Shown: piece after piece, positions 19,036 to 27,237 of the stretch | How positions within the stretch are numbered: position 1 is the stretch's first letter | Layout: each line of letters begins with the position of its first letter | Assembly (NCBI RefSeq): GCF_029714325.1 | Contig: NZ_CP121666.1 | Span: forward strand, 8,604,501-8,668,500 | DNA from: Bradyrhizobium sp. CB1717 | GTDB taxonomy: Bacteria; Pseudomonadota; Alphaproteobacteria; Rhizobiales; Xanthobacteraceae | DNA length: 64,000 nt | Reading direction: 5' to 3' | The notes under the pieces: generated by a model | The model's input: the letters and a program-made list of their open reading frames with translations, nothing else | Told to the model about the DNA's origin: nothing | Databases searched by the model: none | Program-made: the position numbers and the translations under genes

Positions 19036-19527
19036 TCAGGCGGCGCCCTTCAGCTTCTTGGTGCATTCGCTATAATAGCCGCCGCCTTTCTGGATCCACT
19101 TCAAGCCGCCATTGCCGTTGGTGGTCTTGTTGGCATTGTACTGGTCGACGCAGGTGTGCAGGCGCGCCTTGCCGGCGGGCTCCTTGGCGTATTTCGGATC
19201 GACCGCGTTTGGATAGATCGCGGGGCCGGCCGGCAGCGTCGGCGCGGCAGCGGGAGCCGCCTCCTTCTTGGCCTGCTTCGGTTCGGCCGGAGCGGCAGGC
19301 GCGGCCGGAGCAGCCGCGGTCGGCGCAGCGGCCGGCGTCGCATCGGCCCCGCACTGGGCCTTGCGGAAGTCGTTCCACTTCATGGTGCCGAGCGAGCCGT
19401 CCTTCTTGGCGGCCTGATATTTCGCGCTGCACTCCTGCGAGGTCAGCGCCTGCGCCGGCGCGGCGGCCATCAATGCCACGACACCTGACGCCACAATCGC
19501 ACACAGCAATTTTGTCTGATTGGTCAT
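19036..19527 (-). CDS. Secreted hypothetical protein with two similar Cys-pair modules
   Basis: A 163-residue protein with a Sec signal peptide (KLLCAIVASGVVALMAAAPA, cleavage after AQA). The mature part has two similar modules: ECSAKYQAAKK...MKW...AQC (about residues 32-59) and TCVDQYNANKT...LKW...YSEC (about 125-156). They are separated by an Ala/Pro/Lys-rich linker. Each module has two Cys about 27-30 residues apart, a Tyr and a Trp. A GGAGGAGA ribosome binding site precedes the ATG. It is likely periplasmic; the function is unknown. Confidence 0.8.
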   Translation of the reverse strand: MTNQTKLLCAIVASGVVALMAAAPAQALTSQECSAKYQAAKKDGSLGTMKWNDFRKAQCGADATPAAAPTAAAPAAPAAPAEPKQAKKEAAPAAAPTLPAGPAIYPNAVDPKYAKEPAGKARLHTCVDQYNANKTTNGNGGLKWIQKGGGYYSECTKKLKGAA

Positions 19528-19740
19528 CCCTGATCTCCTCCTTGGTCTTCCCTTGATCTTCCCTTGGGGGGAAGTGAAACGAGGATTGCTATCCTAGCGT
19601 GCCGCCGGCTCGCGACAAGGAAGCGATGGCTTTCGCCGCAAAAATATAGTGATCGCACCGTTCAAATCATTCATGTCGCGTTCAGCATCGCAAGCCGACG
19701 TTCCAGCCCTTCGCAATTCTCGCAAGAAGAGTGCAACATC

Positions 19741-20016
19741 ATGACCCTCGCCTCTCGCCTCGCCGCCACCGTCCTCGTCTCCCTGCTCGCCTCGGGCGCC
19801 GCGTTCGCGCAGACCGCCGCGCCGGCCGCCAAGACCGATGCCGCTGCCACCGCCGACAAGAAGGCGGCTCCCAAGGAGCGCTCGGCCGAGTCGCTCGAAT
19901 GCTCCAAGCAGGCGGATGCCAAGGCCCTGAAGGGCAAGGAGCGCAAGAAATTCCGCCGCGAGTGCATGAAGGAAGCGAAGGCCGGCACCGCCGCCCCTGC
20001 CGCCGACAAGAAGTAG
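19741..20016 (+). CDS. PsiF repeat-containing small periplasmic protein
   Basis: A 91-residue product starting at ATG 19741, with AAGAAGAG upstream. A signal peptide (LAATVLVSLLASGAAFAQ) is followed by an Ala/Lys-rich stretch and one PsiF-type module: SLECSKQADAKALKGKERKK then FRRECMKEAK, with two Cys. PsiF was named as a phosphate-starvation-inducible protein in E. coli; its molecular role is not established. Upstream frame extension to 19564 lacks coding features. Confidence 0.82.
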   Translation: MTLASRLAATVLVSLLASGAAFAQTAAPAAKTDAAATADKKAAPKERSAESLECSKQADAKALKGKERKKFRRECMKEAKAGTAAPAADKK

Positions 20017-20096
20017 ATCCGTCACGATACGGTTCGCGAGCATCAAGGAGAGGCGTCGCGCATTGCGGCATGACGTAGCCGCAATTGTGCGCCCCT

Positions 20097-20134
20097 CGGT
20101 GATTTGCAATAAGGTGGTGTGAAGCAAATCACCG
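20097..20134 (+). promoter_or_regulatory. 11-bp inverted repeat enclosing the ribosome binding site and start codon
   Basis: CGGTGATTTGC (20097-20107) and GCAAATCACCG (20124-20134) are perfect complements. The 16-base loop AATAAGGTGGTGTGAA holds the Shine-Dalgarno-like AAGGTGG and the GTG start (20119-20121) of the AbrB-type gene. This could be an mRNA hairpin presenting or controlling the start site, or a DNA operator at the 5' end of the gene. Confidence 0.6.
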
Positions 20135-21204
20135 CCTCCCTGCCGTTCGAATGGCCGAGCCGTGCCAAGATCCTGAGCACGGTGGAGACGCTCGCCATCG
20201 GCACCGCCGGCGGTCTCGTATTTCTCTTCGCCAATCTTCCCGGCGGCATGATCTCGGGCTCGATGATCGCGGTCGGCATCGCCGCGATCGCCGGCCGCCA
20301 GCTGACGCTGCCGCCGATCCTGACCCAGACCGTGCTGGTGCTGCTCGGCATCTCGCTGGGCTCCGTGGTCTCGCGCCATCTGATCCAGCAGGTCAGCGCC
20401 TATCCCCTCACGATCGGGCTGCTCGCGCTCGCCACCTTCTGCTCGACCTTCGGCTCGAGCTATTACCTGCAGCGCATCCACGGCTGGGACCGCACCTCCG
20501 CCTTCCTCGCCGGCAGTCCCGGCGCGCTGTCGCAGATCACGATCTTGGCCGTCGAGCGGGGCGCCGACCTGCCGGGCATCGCGGTGGTGCAGACCATGCG
20601 CGTCATCATCCTCACCGCCGCGCTCCCGATGGTGCTGGCATTCGCGGGCGTGGCGCCTTCGGCCGCGCCGTCGCTGACGACGACGATCGCCTCGCCGCTC
20701 GGCCTCCTGGAGCTGGTCGCGGCCTCCCTGGCTGCGGCGCTCCTGCTGCGGCTGGTCAAGTTTCCGGCGAGCTGGATGTTCGGCGCGATGATCGGCTCCA
20801 GCGTGCTGCATGGCGCGGGCTGGGTCGAGGGCGGCCTGCCGGATTGGGGGCGCGGCGTGGCCCTGGTCGGCATCGGCGCGCTGATCGGCAGCCGCTTTGC
20901 GCGGATGCGGATCAAGACGCTGGCCGGCCACATCAACGCGGCGCTGGGCTCGTTCACCGTAGCCATCGCCGTCTCCGCGATCTTCGTCGGCATCGTCGCG
21001 CTCACCACGCAGGTGAAGTTCTCCGACGTCGTCGTCGCCTTCGCGCCGGGGGCCATGGACGCGATGCTGGCGCTGGCGCTGACACTGCACATCGACCCGA
21101 TCTTCGTCGGCGCCCATCACCTGTCGCGTTTCGTGTTCGTGACGATCGCAACGCCGGGCATCGTGCACCTGTTCGGGCGCACGCAGGACGACGTGGATGA
21201 TTGA
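20119..21204 (+). CDS. AbrB-family (AbrB_dup) integral membrane protein
   Basis: A 361-residue, highly hydrophobic protein with about ten predicted spans. It has two similar halves with Gly-rich motifs (PGGMISGSMIAVGIAA early, FPASWMFGAMIGSSVLHG in the second half), and AGSPGALSQITILAVERGAD and FAPGAMDAMLALALTLHIDP at equivalent positions. This is the AbrB duplication family. It is often labelled ammonia monooxygenase or transcriptional regulator by database carry-over, but it looks like a transporter. The start is GTG within a hairpin loop. Confidence 0.85.
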   Translation: MKQITASLPFEWPSRAKILSTVETLAIGTAGGLVFLFANLPGGMISGSMIAVGIAAIAGRQLTLPPILTQTVLVLLGISLGSVVSRHLIQQVSAYPLTIGLLALATFCSTFGSSYYLQRIHGWDRTSAFLAGSPGALSQITILAVERGADLPGIAVVQTMRVIILTAALPMVLAFAGVAPSAAPSLTTTIASPLGLLELVAASLAAALLLRLVKFPASWMFGAMIGSSVLHGAGWVEGGLPDWGRGVALVGIGALIGSRFARMRIKTLAGHINAALGSFTVAIAVSAIFVGIVALTTQVKFSDVVVAFAPGAMDAMLALALTLHIDPIFVGAHHLSRFVFVTIATPGIVHLFGRTQDDVDD

Positions 21205-21232
21205 CGGGCCGCAGCTGCTAGAGCGGAGCCCA

Positions 21233-21339
21233 ACTGCCGTAGGGTGGGCAAAGGCGCGCTAGCGCCGTGCCCACCATTCTTAAGGCAGTATCGCTAGGAG
21301 ATGGTGGGCACGCTACGCTTTGCCCACCCTACGGCAGTT
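21233..21339. repeat. Long palindromic repeat, family A (copy 1)
   Basis: Inverted arms ACTGCCGTAGGGTGGGCAAA at the left end and the complement TTTGCCCACCCTACGGCAGT at the right end, with internal complementary GTGCCCACCAT/ATGGTGGGCAC. A second copy occurs at 49013-49104. It lies between convergent genes and may end transcription of both. The last two bases form part of the dsbB stop codon. Confidence 0.85.
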
Positions 21340-21880
21340 ATGCCCGCTTCGCCGTCCGCACAAATCCCCACGCGGCGATCGCGGCCATCAGGAGCGAGAT
21401 CAGCACGTTGTAGCCGGCGAGCGAGAGACCGAGGAAGCGCCACTGCACCTCGTCGCAGCGGACCACCTTCACCGTGTCGAGCTTCGACAGCAGATCAGCG
21501 GCGCTGCCGAGATTGACGACGGGACCGGAGCAATCGGTCGGGCCCTTCCAGAAACCCCATTCGACGCCGGAGTGATAGGTGCCGAGGCCGGCATTGGCGA
21601 GGGTCGCCAGCGCGAGGATCGCAAGTCCTGCGAGCAACAGCGACCGCGGCGCGCCGGCGCGTGCCGCAAGCGCCGTGAGAGCGCCGACCGGGATCGCCAG
21701 ATAGTAAGCGTAGCGCTGCTCCAGGCACAGCGGACAGGGCACGATTTCCAGCACGAGCTGGAAGAACCAGGCGCCTGCGATCGTGGCCGCCGCGATCACG
21801 GTGACCGCAAGCGAGGCGGCCAGCGCGGGGCTCGTGGCCGCCAGCTTGAACGCGGGTATTGCGGCACTCTGGGTCGTCAC
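21338..21880 (-). CDS. dsbB: Disulfide bond formation protein B
   Basis: A 180-residue protein with four predicted membrane spans. The first redox pair is in PCPLCLEQRYAYYLAIPVG (Cys-Pro-Leu-Cys before the conserved Arg that helps bind quinone). The periplasmic loop holds the second site: the isolated DCSGPVV Cys, with a further Cys in VRCDEVQW. DsbB reoxidises DsbA using quinone. The partner could be the DsbA-like protein at 15.5 kb. The TAA stop uses the outer end of a palindromic repeat. Confidence 0.88.
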   Translation of the reverse strand: MTTQSAAIPAFKLAATSPALAASLAVTVIAAATIAGAWFFQLVLEIVPCPLCLEQRYAYYLAIPVGALTALAARAGAPRSLLLAGLAILALATLANAGLGTYHSGVEWGFWKGPTDCSGPVVNLGSAADLLSKLDTVKVVRCDEVQWRFLGLSLAGYNVLISLLMAAIAAWGFVRTAKRA

Positions 21881-22039
21881 GGCAGCCTCTTTCCGATCGG
21901 TCGCGTTCCCATGCCTCTAGCCCCGGCCCAAGCGGCTGTCGAGAACGGCCGGGATCACTTTGGCGCGGGTTGACCCCGCCTTGTCCATGGCTATAGTCCG
22001 CCGGCTTCGTGACGCCCTCCCTGGAGGGGCCGACCGAGG

Positions 22040-22124
22040 GCCCCTGTGGCGGAACTGGTAGACGCGCTCGACTCAAAATCGAGTTCCGCAAGGAGTGCTG
22101 GTTCGATTCCGGCCAGGGGCACCA
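22040..22124 (+). tRNA. tRNA-Leu (anticodon CAA)
   Basis: Acceptor stem GCCCCTG (22040-22046) pairs with CAGGGGC (22114-22120), followed by A and an encoded CCA. The D arm has GGCGGAACTGGTAGACGC. The anticodon stem CTCGA/TCGAG (22067-22071/22079-22083) holds the loop CTCAAAA with anticodon CAA at 22074-22076. A long variable arm TTCCGCAAGGAG and T arm GGTTCGATTCCGGCC follow, as in class II tRNAs. It reads UUG codons. Confidence 0.97.
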
Positions 22125-22194
22125 GCCTTCGCTGCTTCGCAGCTGCGGCTGGGCGAGCCGAGCTCCGCACCATCGCAGCGAAGCAGCGAGGGCT
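22124..22194. repeat. Imperfect palindrome directly after tRNA-Leu
   Basis: AGCCTTCGCTGCTTCGC (22124-22140) pairs with GCGAAGCAGCGAGGGCT (22178-22194) with one mismatch. The start overlaps the last base of the tRNA CCA. It could fold into the 3' hairpin that helps end the tRNA transcript. Confidence 0.6.
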
Positions 22195-22315
22195 GTCCCG
22201 CCGAAACCTTGGCGAAGGCGGGCTGTCTCAGCAAAGCTGATCCTCCCCCTCCACTAGCAATCGTCACATCCCCACTGTATAAGCCGGTAGCTTCTTCTCA
22301 CTCGAAGGAGCTCAC

Positions 22316-22618
22316 ATGAACGACCTGCACGCGTGGCTTTCCGAACAGCACCACGGCCTGCGCACCTTCCGGACATTCCAGCAAAAGCTCGAGACGCTCG
22401 GCCGGGACGATCCCGCCCAGCGCGGCCTATGCCGCCTGCTGAGCAGCCTCGTCGGCAGCTATGTCGAGGCCTATGACGAGGCGCCGCTGCCGGTCGAGGT
22501 CGCCGACAGCGCCTATCAGCGCCTGCTAGCGCTGGTCGCGAGCATCGATCTGCATGCCGATGCCGACCGCAGGATCGCCGACATCAACCGCGTGGCGGAG
22601 AGCCAGCTCTGGCAGTGA
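22316..22618 (+). CDS. Hypothetical protein, 100 residues
   Basis: Begins at ATG 22316 after GAAGGAGCTCAC, a good ribosome binding site. The product is mostly helical with no signal peptide or membrane segment (MNDLHAWLSEQHHGLRTF at the start; ends RIADINRVAESQLWQ). I do not recognise a family. It is soluble and probably cytoplasmic. Confidence 0.7.
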   Translation: MNDLHAWLSEQHHGLRTFRTFQQKLETLGRDDPAQRGLCRLLSSLVGSYVEAYDEAPLPVEVADSAYQRLLALVASIDLHADADRRIADINRVAESQLWQ

Positions 22619-22634
22619 CGCAAAGGCTCCCGCG

Positions 22635-23093
22635 CTATTTCTCGACGGTGCGCTTCAGCATTGCGAGCGCGCTGCGCCAGTAGAAGGCGGCGTGCTTCCA
22701 GCCCGTGTCCTCGCCGGTCTCCCAGCCCGGTCCGGAGCGCGGAGGCGAGGGCGGCACCTGCTGGTCGACCGTCAGGATCGTCACCTCGCCGTCGGTGCGG
22801 AGCGTCATGGTGATCGTCGACCAGGATTCAGGGTGATCCGGCAGGCCGGAGACGCGCGACCAATAGGCGTAGCGAAGCAATGCGGGCGGCTCGACCGCAA
22901 TGAGGCGGCCCTTGTCGCGGTAGCGCTTTGTCCCGATTACGGCCTCGATCTCGAACGGATCTCCGACGCGCCACCCCGTCTTGAAATGGGCGTTGCGCCA
23001 TCTGTCCCCGGCCTGGGGATCGGTGAGCGCGTCCCATACGCGTCCCGGCTCCGCCGCGATCCGGATCGATTCAGTCACCGTCTTGAAGGTCAT
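22635..23093 (-). CDS. SRPBCC (AHSA1/START-like) domain protein
   Basis: A 152-residue protein. The pattern RIAAEPGRVWDALTDPQAG near the N-terminus, a central GDPFEIEAVIGTKRYRDKGR and the C-terminal helix GWKHAAFYWRSALAMLKRTV fit the AHSA1 branch of the SRPBCC helix-grip fold, which binds hydrophobic ligands. It converges on the hypothetical gene at 22316. No further role can be inferred. Confidence 0.85.
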   Translation of the reverse strand: MTFKTVTESIRIAAEPGRVWDALTDPQAGDRWRNAHFKTGWRVGDPFEIEAVIGTKRYRDKGRLIAVEPPALLRYAYWSRVSGLPDHPESWSTITMTLRTDGEVTILTVDQQVPPSPPRSGPGWETGEDTGWKHAAFYWRSALAMLKRTVEK

Positions 23094-23239
23094 ATAGGAG
23101 GGGCTTTCGGGCTTGCGATATCGTTGCGCGGGTCACCGTATCGAAACGTCCCGACCTGGACCCGCCGCAAGGCGTTCGACTTCGGCGCGCCAGTACCTAT
23201 ATCCTGCCGTGACGCATATCGATGCAGTGAGCAGCTTTG

Positions 23240-23473
23240 ATGGCCAGACGACGCACGACGGAAGCGGAGGCCGGCGACCTCCCCCGCTATTTCGTCTGGG
23301 TCCGGGGCCTCGAAGGCCCCGAGCCGCAGAAATGGATGGCGATGGATTTCGGCATCGGCGACTGGAAGCGGCCGCAGGTGCTGGCGTATTTGGAGCTGCC
23401 GGAAGGCGAACGGCACCTGCCGCTGTCGGCGCTGGCGCGGCGTTATCCGCCGCCGCGGGTGGACGTTCTCTAG
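23240..23473 (+). CDS. Hypothetical protein, 77 residues
   Basis: A small basic-start protein (MARRRTTEAEAG) with an aromatic-rich core (YFVWVRGLEGPEPQKWMAMD) and a Pro-rich end. It has no signal peptide. The start is ATG 23240, with TTG at 23237 also possible; the ribosome binding site is weak. The family is not recognised. Confidence 0.55.
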   Translation: MARRRTTEAEAGDLPRYFVWVRGLEGPEPQKWMAMDFGIGDWKRPQVLAYLELPEGERHLPLSALARRYPPPRVDVL

Positions 23474-23709
23474 GACAAGCTTGGCGCAGCCGTCACCTAC
23501 CCGTTCCCTATTCGCTGAAACTGAAGAGCTGGCCGCGACCGACGTTCCATAGGCCCGACCGCGGCGTGTCGACACGTTCCCGCTTGCTACCTCAGCGGGA
23601 TTGTGTACAGAATACATCTTATTTCATGACGCAACCATTGATTGAATCAAGGGAATGCAGTCCGCCTCGGGCCTGAAGCGCTTTCCCACGGAATTGCCGG
23701 AGAAGCCCC
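23474..23709 (+). other. Intergenic region upstream of the DUF2235 gene
   Basis: AT-richer than the surroundings (for example GTACAGAATACATCTTATTTCATGACG around 23604-23630, in part) and containing the small palindrome TTGATTGAATCAA at 23638-23650. It probably holds the promoter of the DUF2235 gene. No coding sequence is seen. Confidence 0.5.
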
Positions 23710-26433
23710 ATGTCACATGGCGCGCCGAACATTGATAGTGCCCGACCGGAACACCCTCATCGCGACAGGAATGCCGGTGGGACGACCGATGCCGCCCCGG
23801 CAAAACGCAAGCTGGTGCTGTTCGCCGACGGTACGGGCAATGCATTCACGACCCAGGAATCCAGCGTCTGGCGTCTCTATGAGGCGCTCGACCACACCCA
23901 GCCGGACCAGATCTCCCACTACATCAAGGGCGTGGGCACCGCCGGCTGGGCGCCGCTCGCAGCCCTCGACGGCGCCACCGGTTTCGGCGTGCCCTCCAAC
24001 GTCCGCAAGCTCTACCGCTTCCTGTGCTGGAATTGGCGTCCCGGCGACGAGATCTACATCTTCGGCTTCAGCCGCGGCGCCTTCACCGCGCGCACGCTGG
24101 CGTCCATGATCGCGAGCCAGGGCCTCGTGCCCGCGGAGATCAAGGGCATCCCCGTGTCGCACGAGGAGATGGAGCGCAACGCGATGGCCGCGTGGCGGGA
24201 ATACCGCCGCGACACGGTGCCGTGGAAAAAGAGCCTGCCGACGATCTGGATCACGCGCCTGATCCGCGATGCGCTGCTCTATCTCTATCATTCGATCTGC
24301 GGGCACCGCTCCTATGCCGACGTCCGCGCGGCGATGTACGGTCGCGAGGACATCGACATCGAATTCCTCGGGCTGTTCGACACGGTCGAGGCCTTCGGCG
24401 TTCCGGTCGAGGAACTGCGCGTCGCGATCGACTGGGCGATCTGGCCGATCTCGTTCCGCAATCACCGACCCTCGCGCAAGGTGAAGCACATCTGTCATGC
24501 ACTGGCGCTGGACGACGAGCGGACCACATTCCATCCGTTGCGGATCGACCAGAGCCATCTGGCGGCCGGCCAGACGGTCGAGGAGGTGTGGTTCGCCGGC
24601 GTCCATTCCGACGTCGGCGGTGGCTATCCGGAATCCACGCTGTCGTTCGTGCCGCTGGTCTGGATGGCTGATCGGCTCAGCGGCAGGCTCCGGTTTCAGC
24701 ACGGCGAGATCGAGCACTTCGAGGATTATCAATCGGCGATCGGACCGATGCACGATTCGCGCAGCGGCGCCGCGGTGCTCTACCGCTATGGGCCGCGCCC
24801 GGTTCTCGCCGGCGAGGTCAATGGCGGGCTGCCGGTCGTGCACTTCGCCGTCATCGAACGCATGCTGTTCGGCTGCGACGCCTATGCGCCGATCATGCTT
24901 CCGGCGGACTCACTCGTGCTGATGCCTGATGGCCGCAAGCTGAACCTGATGGCGGACGCCACGCGCGAGGACATGAAGCAGGCCTATCTCGCGAAGGCCC
25001 AGGGTCCGCGGCGCGAGACGGAGGCCGAAGCCTTCACGCTGATGAACGTGCCCAGCCCCGAAATGGCGAGGCTCACGCGCGACACCGTGTGGTGGCGGCG
25101 CGTCGCCTATTTCTCGCTGCTGTTCATGGTCGGCGTGATCGCTGTCTGGCCGTGGGCGGCGCGCAGTCTGATCGTGGTGTCGAAGGACCATGGCCTGCAA
25201 GGTACCCTCTTTCTACGCATCGCCGCCACCATCGACTGGCTCGTCGGCGGCGTCCTTGGTCCGCTCGCCAATCTGGTCAGGAACGTGCTGCCATCCTATG
25301 CCGCACCGTGGCTGGACATCGCGCTGTACTACCCGTTCGCCACCTCGCTCGTCCTGATCCTCACCTATGTGATCTGGCGCAGGAACACGGTGCTGCGCGA
25401 CGCCATCCAGGAGCGTGCGCGGCTGGCCTGGAGCGAGCCACGCCGCATGGCAAGCCGGCAGCAGCACGTCGACGATCCGGGTCTGTTGCTGGGCTTTGCC
25501 CGATGGATGCGGCTGAATGCCGGGCCGGCCCGCTGGCTGTTCGCCAGGCTCGTGCTGCCCGCGATCTTCCTGTTCATCATTTTTTACTCTGCGCTGCTCA
25601 TCGGATCGACCAGCGTGTTCACGGCCCGCACCGCGACCGGAAATATTTGTGCAGCGTCCGGACGTGACCCAGGAAAGCCGGTGTCCGACGAGCCGACCGA
25701 TGCGCGCGGCCGGTTCGCAACGAGCGAATTCTGCTGGTGGAGCGGCCTTGCGGTCGAGAAGGGGCGCAAATATCGCGTCTGGATTCAGATCGAAGATCCC
25801 TGGTTCGACCGCACCATCATGAGCGGGACAAACGGCTTCAAGACCTATTTCGTGCGTCATTACCTCGCCTTGCCGACCCTCCGTCTGTTCGGCGCCGACT
25901 GGTTCCAGCCCGTCGTTCGCATCGGCGCGAAGGGAATGAGCGATATCCCGCTTGAGGCCGTCAACGTCATGCCGGCCGACGAATTGCCACGACGCATGAA
26001 TCCGACCGTTCCAGCTGAGGACGATGCCGACAAGAGCAAGGGCCGATATCCGATCCGGCTCGACGATACCGAGGAATACAAGGCGCTTCCGAACGACAAT
26101 CCGCTCAAGCTCGCGGTGGGCAAGCTCGCCGATTTCGAGCCGGTGCCGAAAGACCCTGCGGCGCGCACGATCTGGGAGGGGCAGCATCTGTCGGGACGGC
26201 TAGTCGCGGAATTCGTTGCGCCTGACGCCGGCGATCTGTTCTTCTACGTCAACGACGCCGTCCAGATTTATCCGACTCTGCTGCCGGCCGGATTGCGCCC
26301 GGCGAAGCTCGACGCAATCCAGGGGCCATACGATCAATTCTACAAGAACAATGCCGGTACCGCGCGAATCGTCGTGCAGCGACTGCCAGGGCCGCCCACG
26401 CCAACCGATGAACCAGCTCTGGCGAAGCAGTAG
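23710..26433 (+). CDS. DUF2235 (T6SS lipase-like alpha/beta-hydrolase) with C-terminal membrane domain
   Basis: A 907-residue protein with GGAGA before the ATG. Residues 33-400 are a DUF2235 hydrolase: KLVLFADGTGNAF (oxyanion side), GDEIYIFGFSRGAFTARTL with nucleophile Ser121 in GFSRG, GLFDTVEAFG (221-230) and EEVWFAGVHSDVGGGYPE (about 291-308) supplying acid and His candidates. About three membrane spans follow (roughly 465-487, 540-560, 610-632), then a large C-terminal domain of about 270 residues with no recognised fold. DUF2235 includes type VI phospholipase effectors (Tle1), but no VgrG, immunity or T6SS gene is nearby, so a membrane-bound lipid or ester hydrolase is equally likely. Confidence 0.85.
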   Translation: MSHGAPNIDSARPEHPHRDRNAGGTTDAAPAKRKLVLFADGTGNAFTTQESSVWRLYEALDHTQPDQISHYIKGVGTAGWAPLAALDGATGFGVPSNVRKLYRFLCWNWRPGDEIYIFGFSRGAFTARTLASMIASQGLVPAEIKGIPVSHEEMERNAMAAWREYRRDTVPWKKSLPTIWITRLIRDALLYLYHSICGHRSYADVRAAMYGREDIDIEFLGLFDTVEAFGVPVEELRVAIDWAIWPISFRNHRPSRKVKHICHALALDDERTTFHPLRIDQSHLAAGQTVEEVWFAGVHSDVGGGYPESTLSFVPLVWMADRLSGRLRFQHGEIEHFEDYQSAIGPMHDSRSGAAVLYRYGPRPVLAGEVNGGLPVVHFAVIERMLFGCDAYAPIMLPADSLVLMPDGRKLNLMADATREDMKQAYLAKAQGPRRETEAEAFTLMNVPSPEMARLTRDTVWWRRVAYFSLLFMVGVIAVWPWAARSLIVVSKDHGLQGTLFLRIAATIDWLVGGVLGPLANLVRNVLPSYAAPWLDIALYYPFATSLVLILTYVIWRRNTVLRDAIQERARLAWSEPRRMASRQQHVDDPGLLLGFARWMRLNAGPARWLFARLVLPAIFLFIIFYSALLIGSTSVFTARTATGNICAASGRDPGKPVSDEPTDARGRFATSEFCWWSGLAVEKGRKYRVWIQIEDPWFDRTIMSGTNGFKTYFVRHYLALPTLRLFGADWFQPVVRIGAKGMSDIPLEAVNVMPADELPRRMNPTVPAEDDADKSKGRYPIRLDDTEEYKALPNDNPLKLAVGKLADFEPVPKDPAARTIWEGQHLSGRLVAEFVAPDAGDLFFYVNDAVQIYPTLLPAGLRPAKLDAIQGPYDQFYKNNAGTARIVVQRLPGPPTPTDEPALAKQ

Positions 26434-26547
26434 GCGCCCACCCGGACGCCAGATCCTCTGGTCGCGCCCCCATGATTATGGGTGTCGCGCCCCCCACGCT
26501 GCGGCTAAGCTTGGCCTCGCGCCGCGGGGGACACGTGGTGCGGGGCC

Positions 26548-27237
26548 ATGAACATGGGCGAACAGGGCGAGACGGGTGAAGCGATCACCATCCTCCTCGT
26601 CGAGGACGACGCGCCGACCTGCTGGCGGCTGCAGGACGCGCTGCTCAAGGCCGGCTACGAGGTGCGCAGCGCCGGCACGCTGGCGGAGGCCCGCTCCGCG
26701 CTGGCCGCGGCGGCACCGCGCGTGCTGCTCACAGATCTCAGGCTTCCCGACGGCCATGGCGTCGAGCTGATCCGCGAGATCCGGCAGCGCTTTCCCGACA
26801 CCGAGATCATGGTGATCTCGGCGCTCGGCGACGAGGAGAGCGTGATCTCGGCGATCACGGTCGGCGCCACCGGCTACCTGCTCAAGGACGCCTTCCCCAC
26901 CGACATCGCCACCACCGTGCGCGATCTGGTCGCCGGCCATTCCCCGATCTCGGCCTCGATCGCCCGTTTCATCGTGCGCCGGACGCAAGGCGTCGCGCAA
27001 AGCTCGGCCGAGCCGTCGCGGGGGCCCGTGCTCAACACGGCAAAGCTGACGCCGCGCGAGATCGACATCCTCTGGGGCATCGCGAAAGGGTTCAGCTACG
27101 CCGAGATCGCGAGCCATCTCGGCCTGTCCAGGCAGACCGTGCCCGGGCACATCAAGAACATCTATCGCAAGCTCGAGGTGCACACGCGCAGTGAAGCGGT
27201 GTTCGAGGCGGTGCAGCAGGGCCTGATCAAGCTGTGA
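26548..27237 (+). CDS. LuxR/NarL-family response regulator
   Basis: A 229-residue regulator. The receiver domain shows the acidic pair ILLVEDDAP (Asp20/21) and phospho-acceptor Asp63 in LLTDLRLPDGHG. The C-terminal LuxR-type helix-turn-helix contains LTPREIDILWGIAKGFSYAE and IASHLGLSRQTVPGHIKNIY; the usual TV(K/S)xH recognition motif reads TVPGH. Its stop overlaps the sensor kinase start by 4 bp, so they are a cognate pair. Confidence 0.92.
   Translation: MNMGEQGETGEAITILLVEDDAPTCWRLQDALLKAGYEVRSAGTLAEARSALAAAAPRVLLTDLRLPDGHGVELIREIRQRFPDTEIMVISALGDEESVISAITVGATGYLLKDAFPTDIATTVRDLVAGHSPISASIARFIVRRTQGVAQSSAEPSRGPVLNTAKLTPREIDILWGIAKGFSYAEIASHLGLSRQTVPGHIKNIYRKLEVHTRSEAVFEAVQQGLIKL

Noticed and set aside
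20119..21204. Calling the AbrB-type gene a transcriptional regulator or ammonia monooxygenase
   Set aside because: The protein is almost entirely membrane-spanning with two similar halves and no DNA-binding domain or copper site; such labels are database carry-over.
22040..22124. tRNA-Leu as an integration site
   Set aside because: No integrase gene or duplicated 3' tRNA end is found in the window; downstream genes look like ordinary chromosomal genes.
23638..23650. TTGATTGAATCAA as an FNR/FixK box upstream of the DUF2235 gene
   Set aside because: The half-sites are separated by three bases instead of four, so it does not match the FNR/FixK spacing; left as a simple palindrome.
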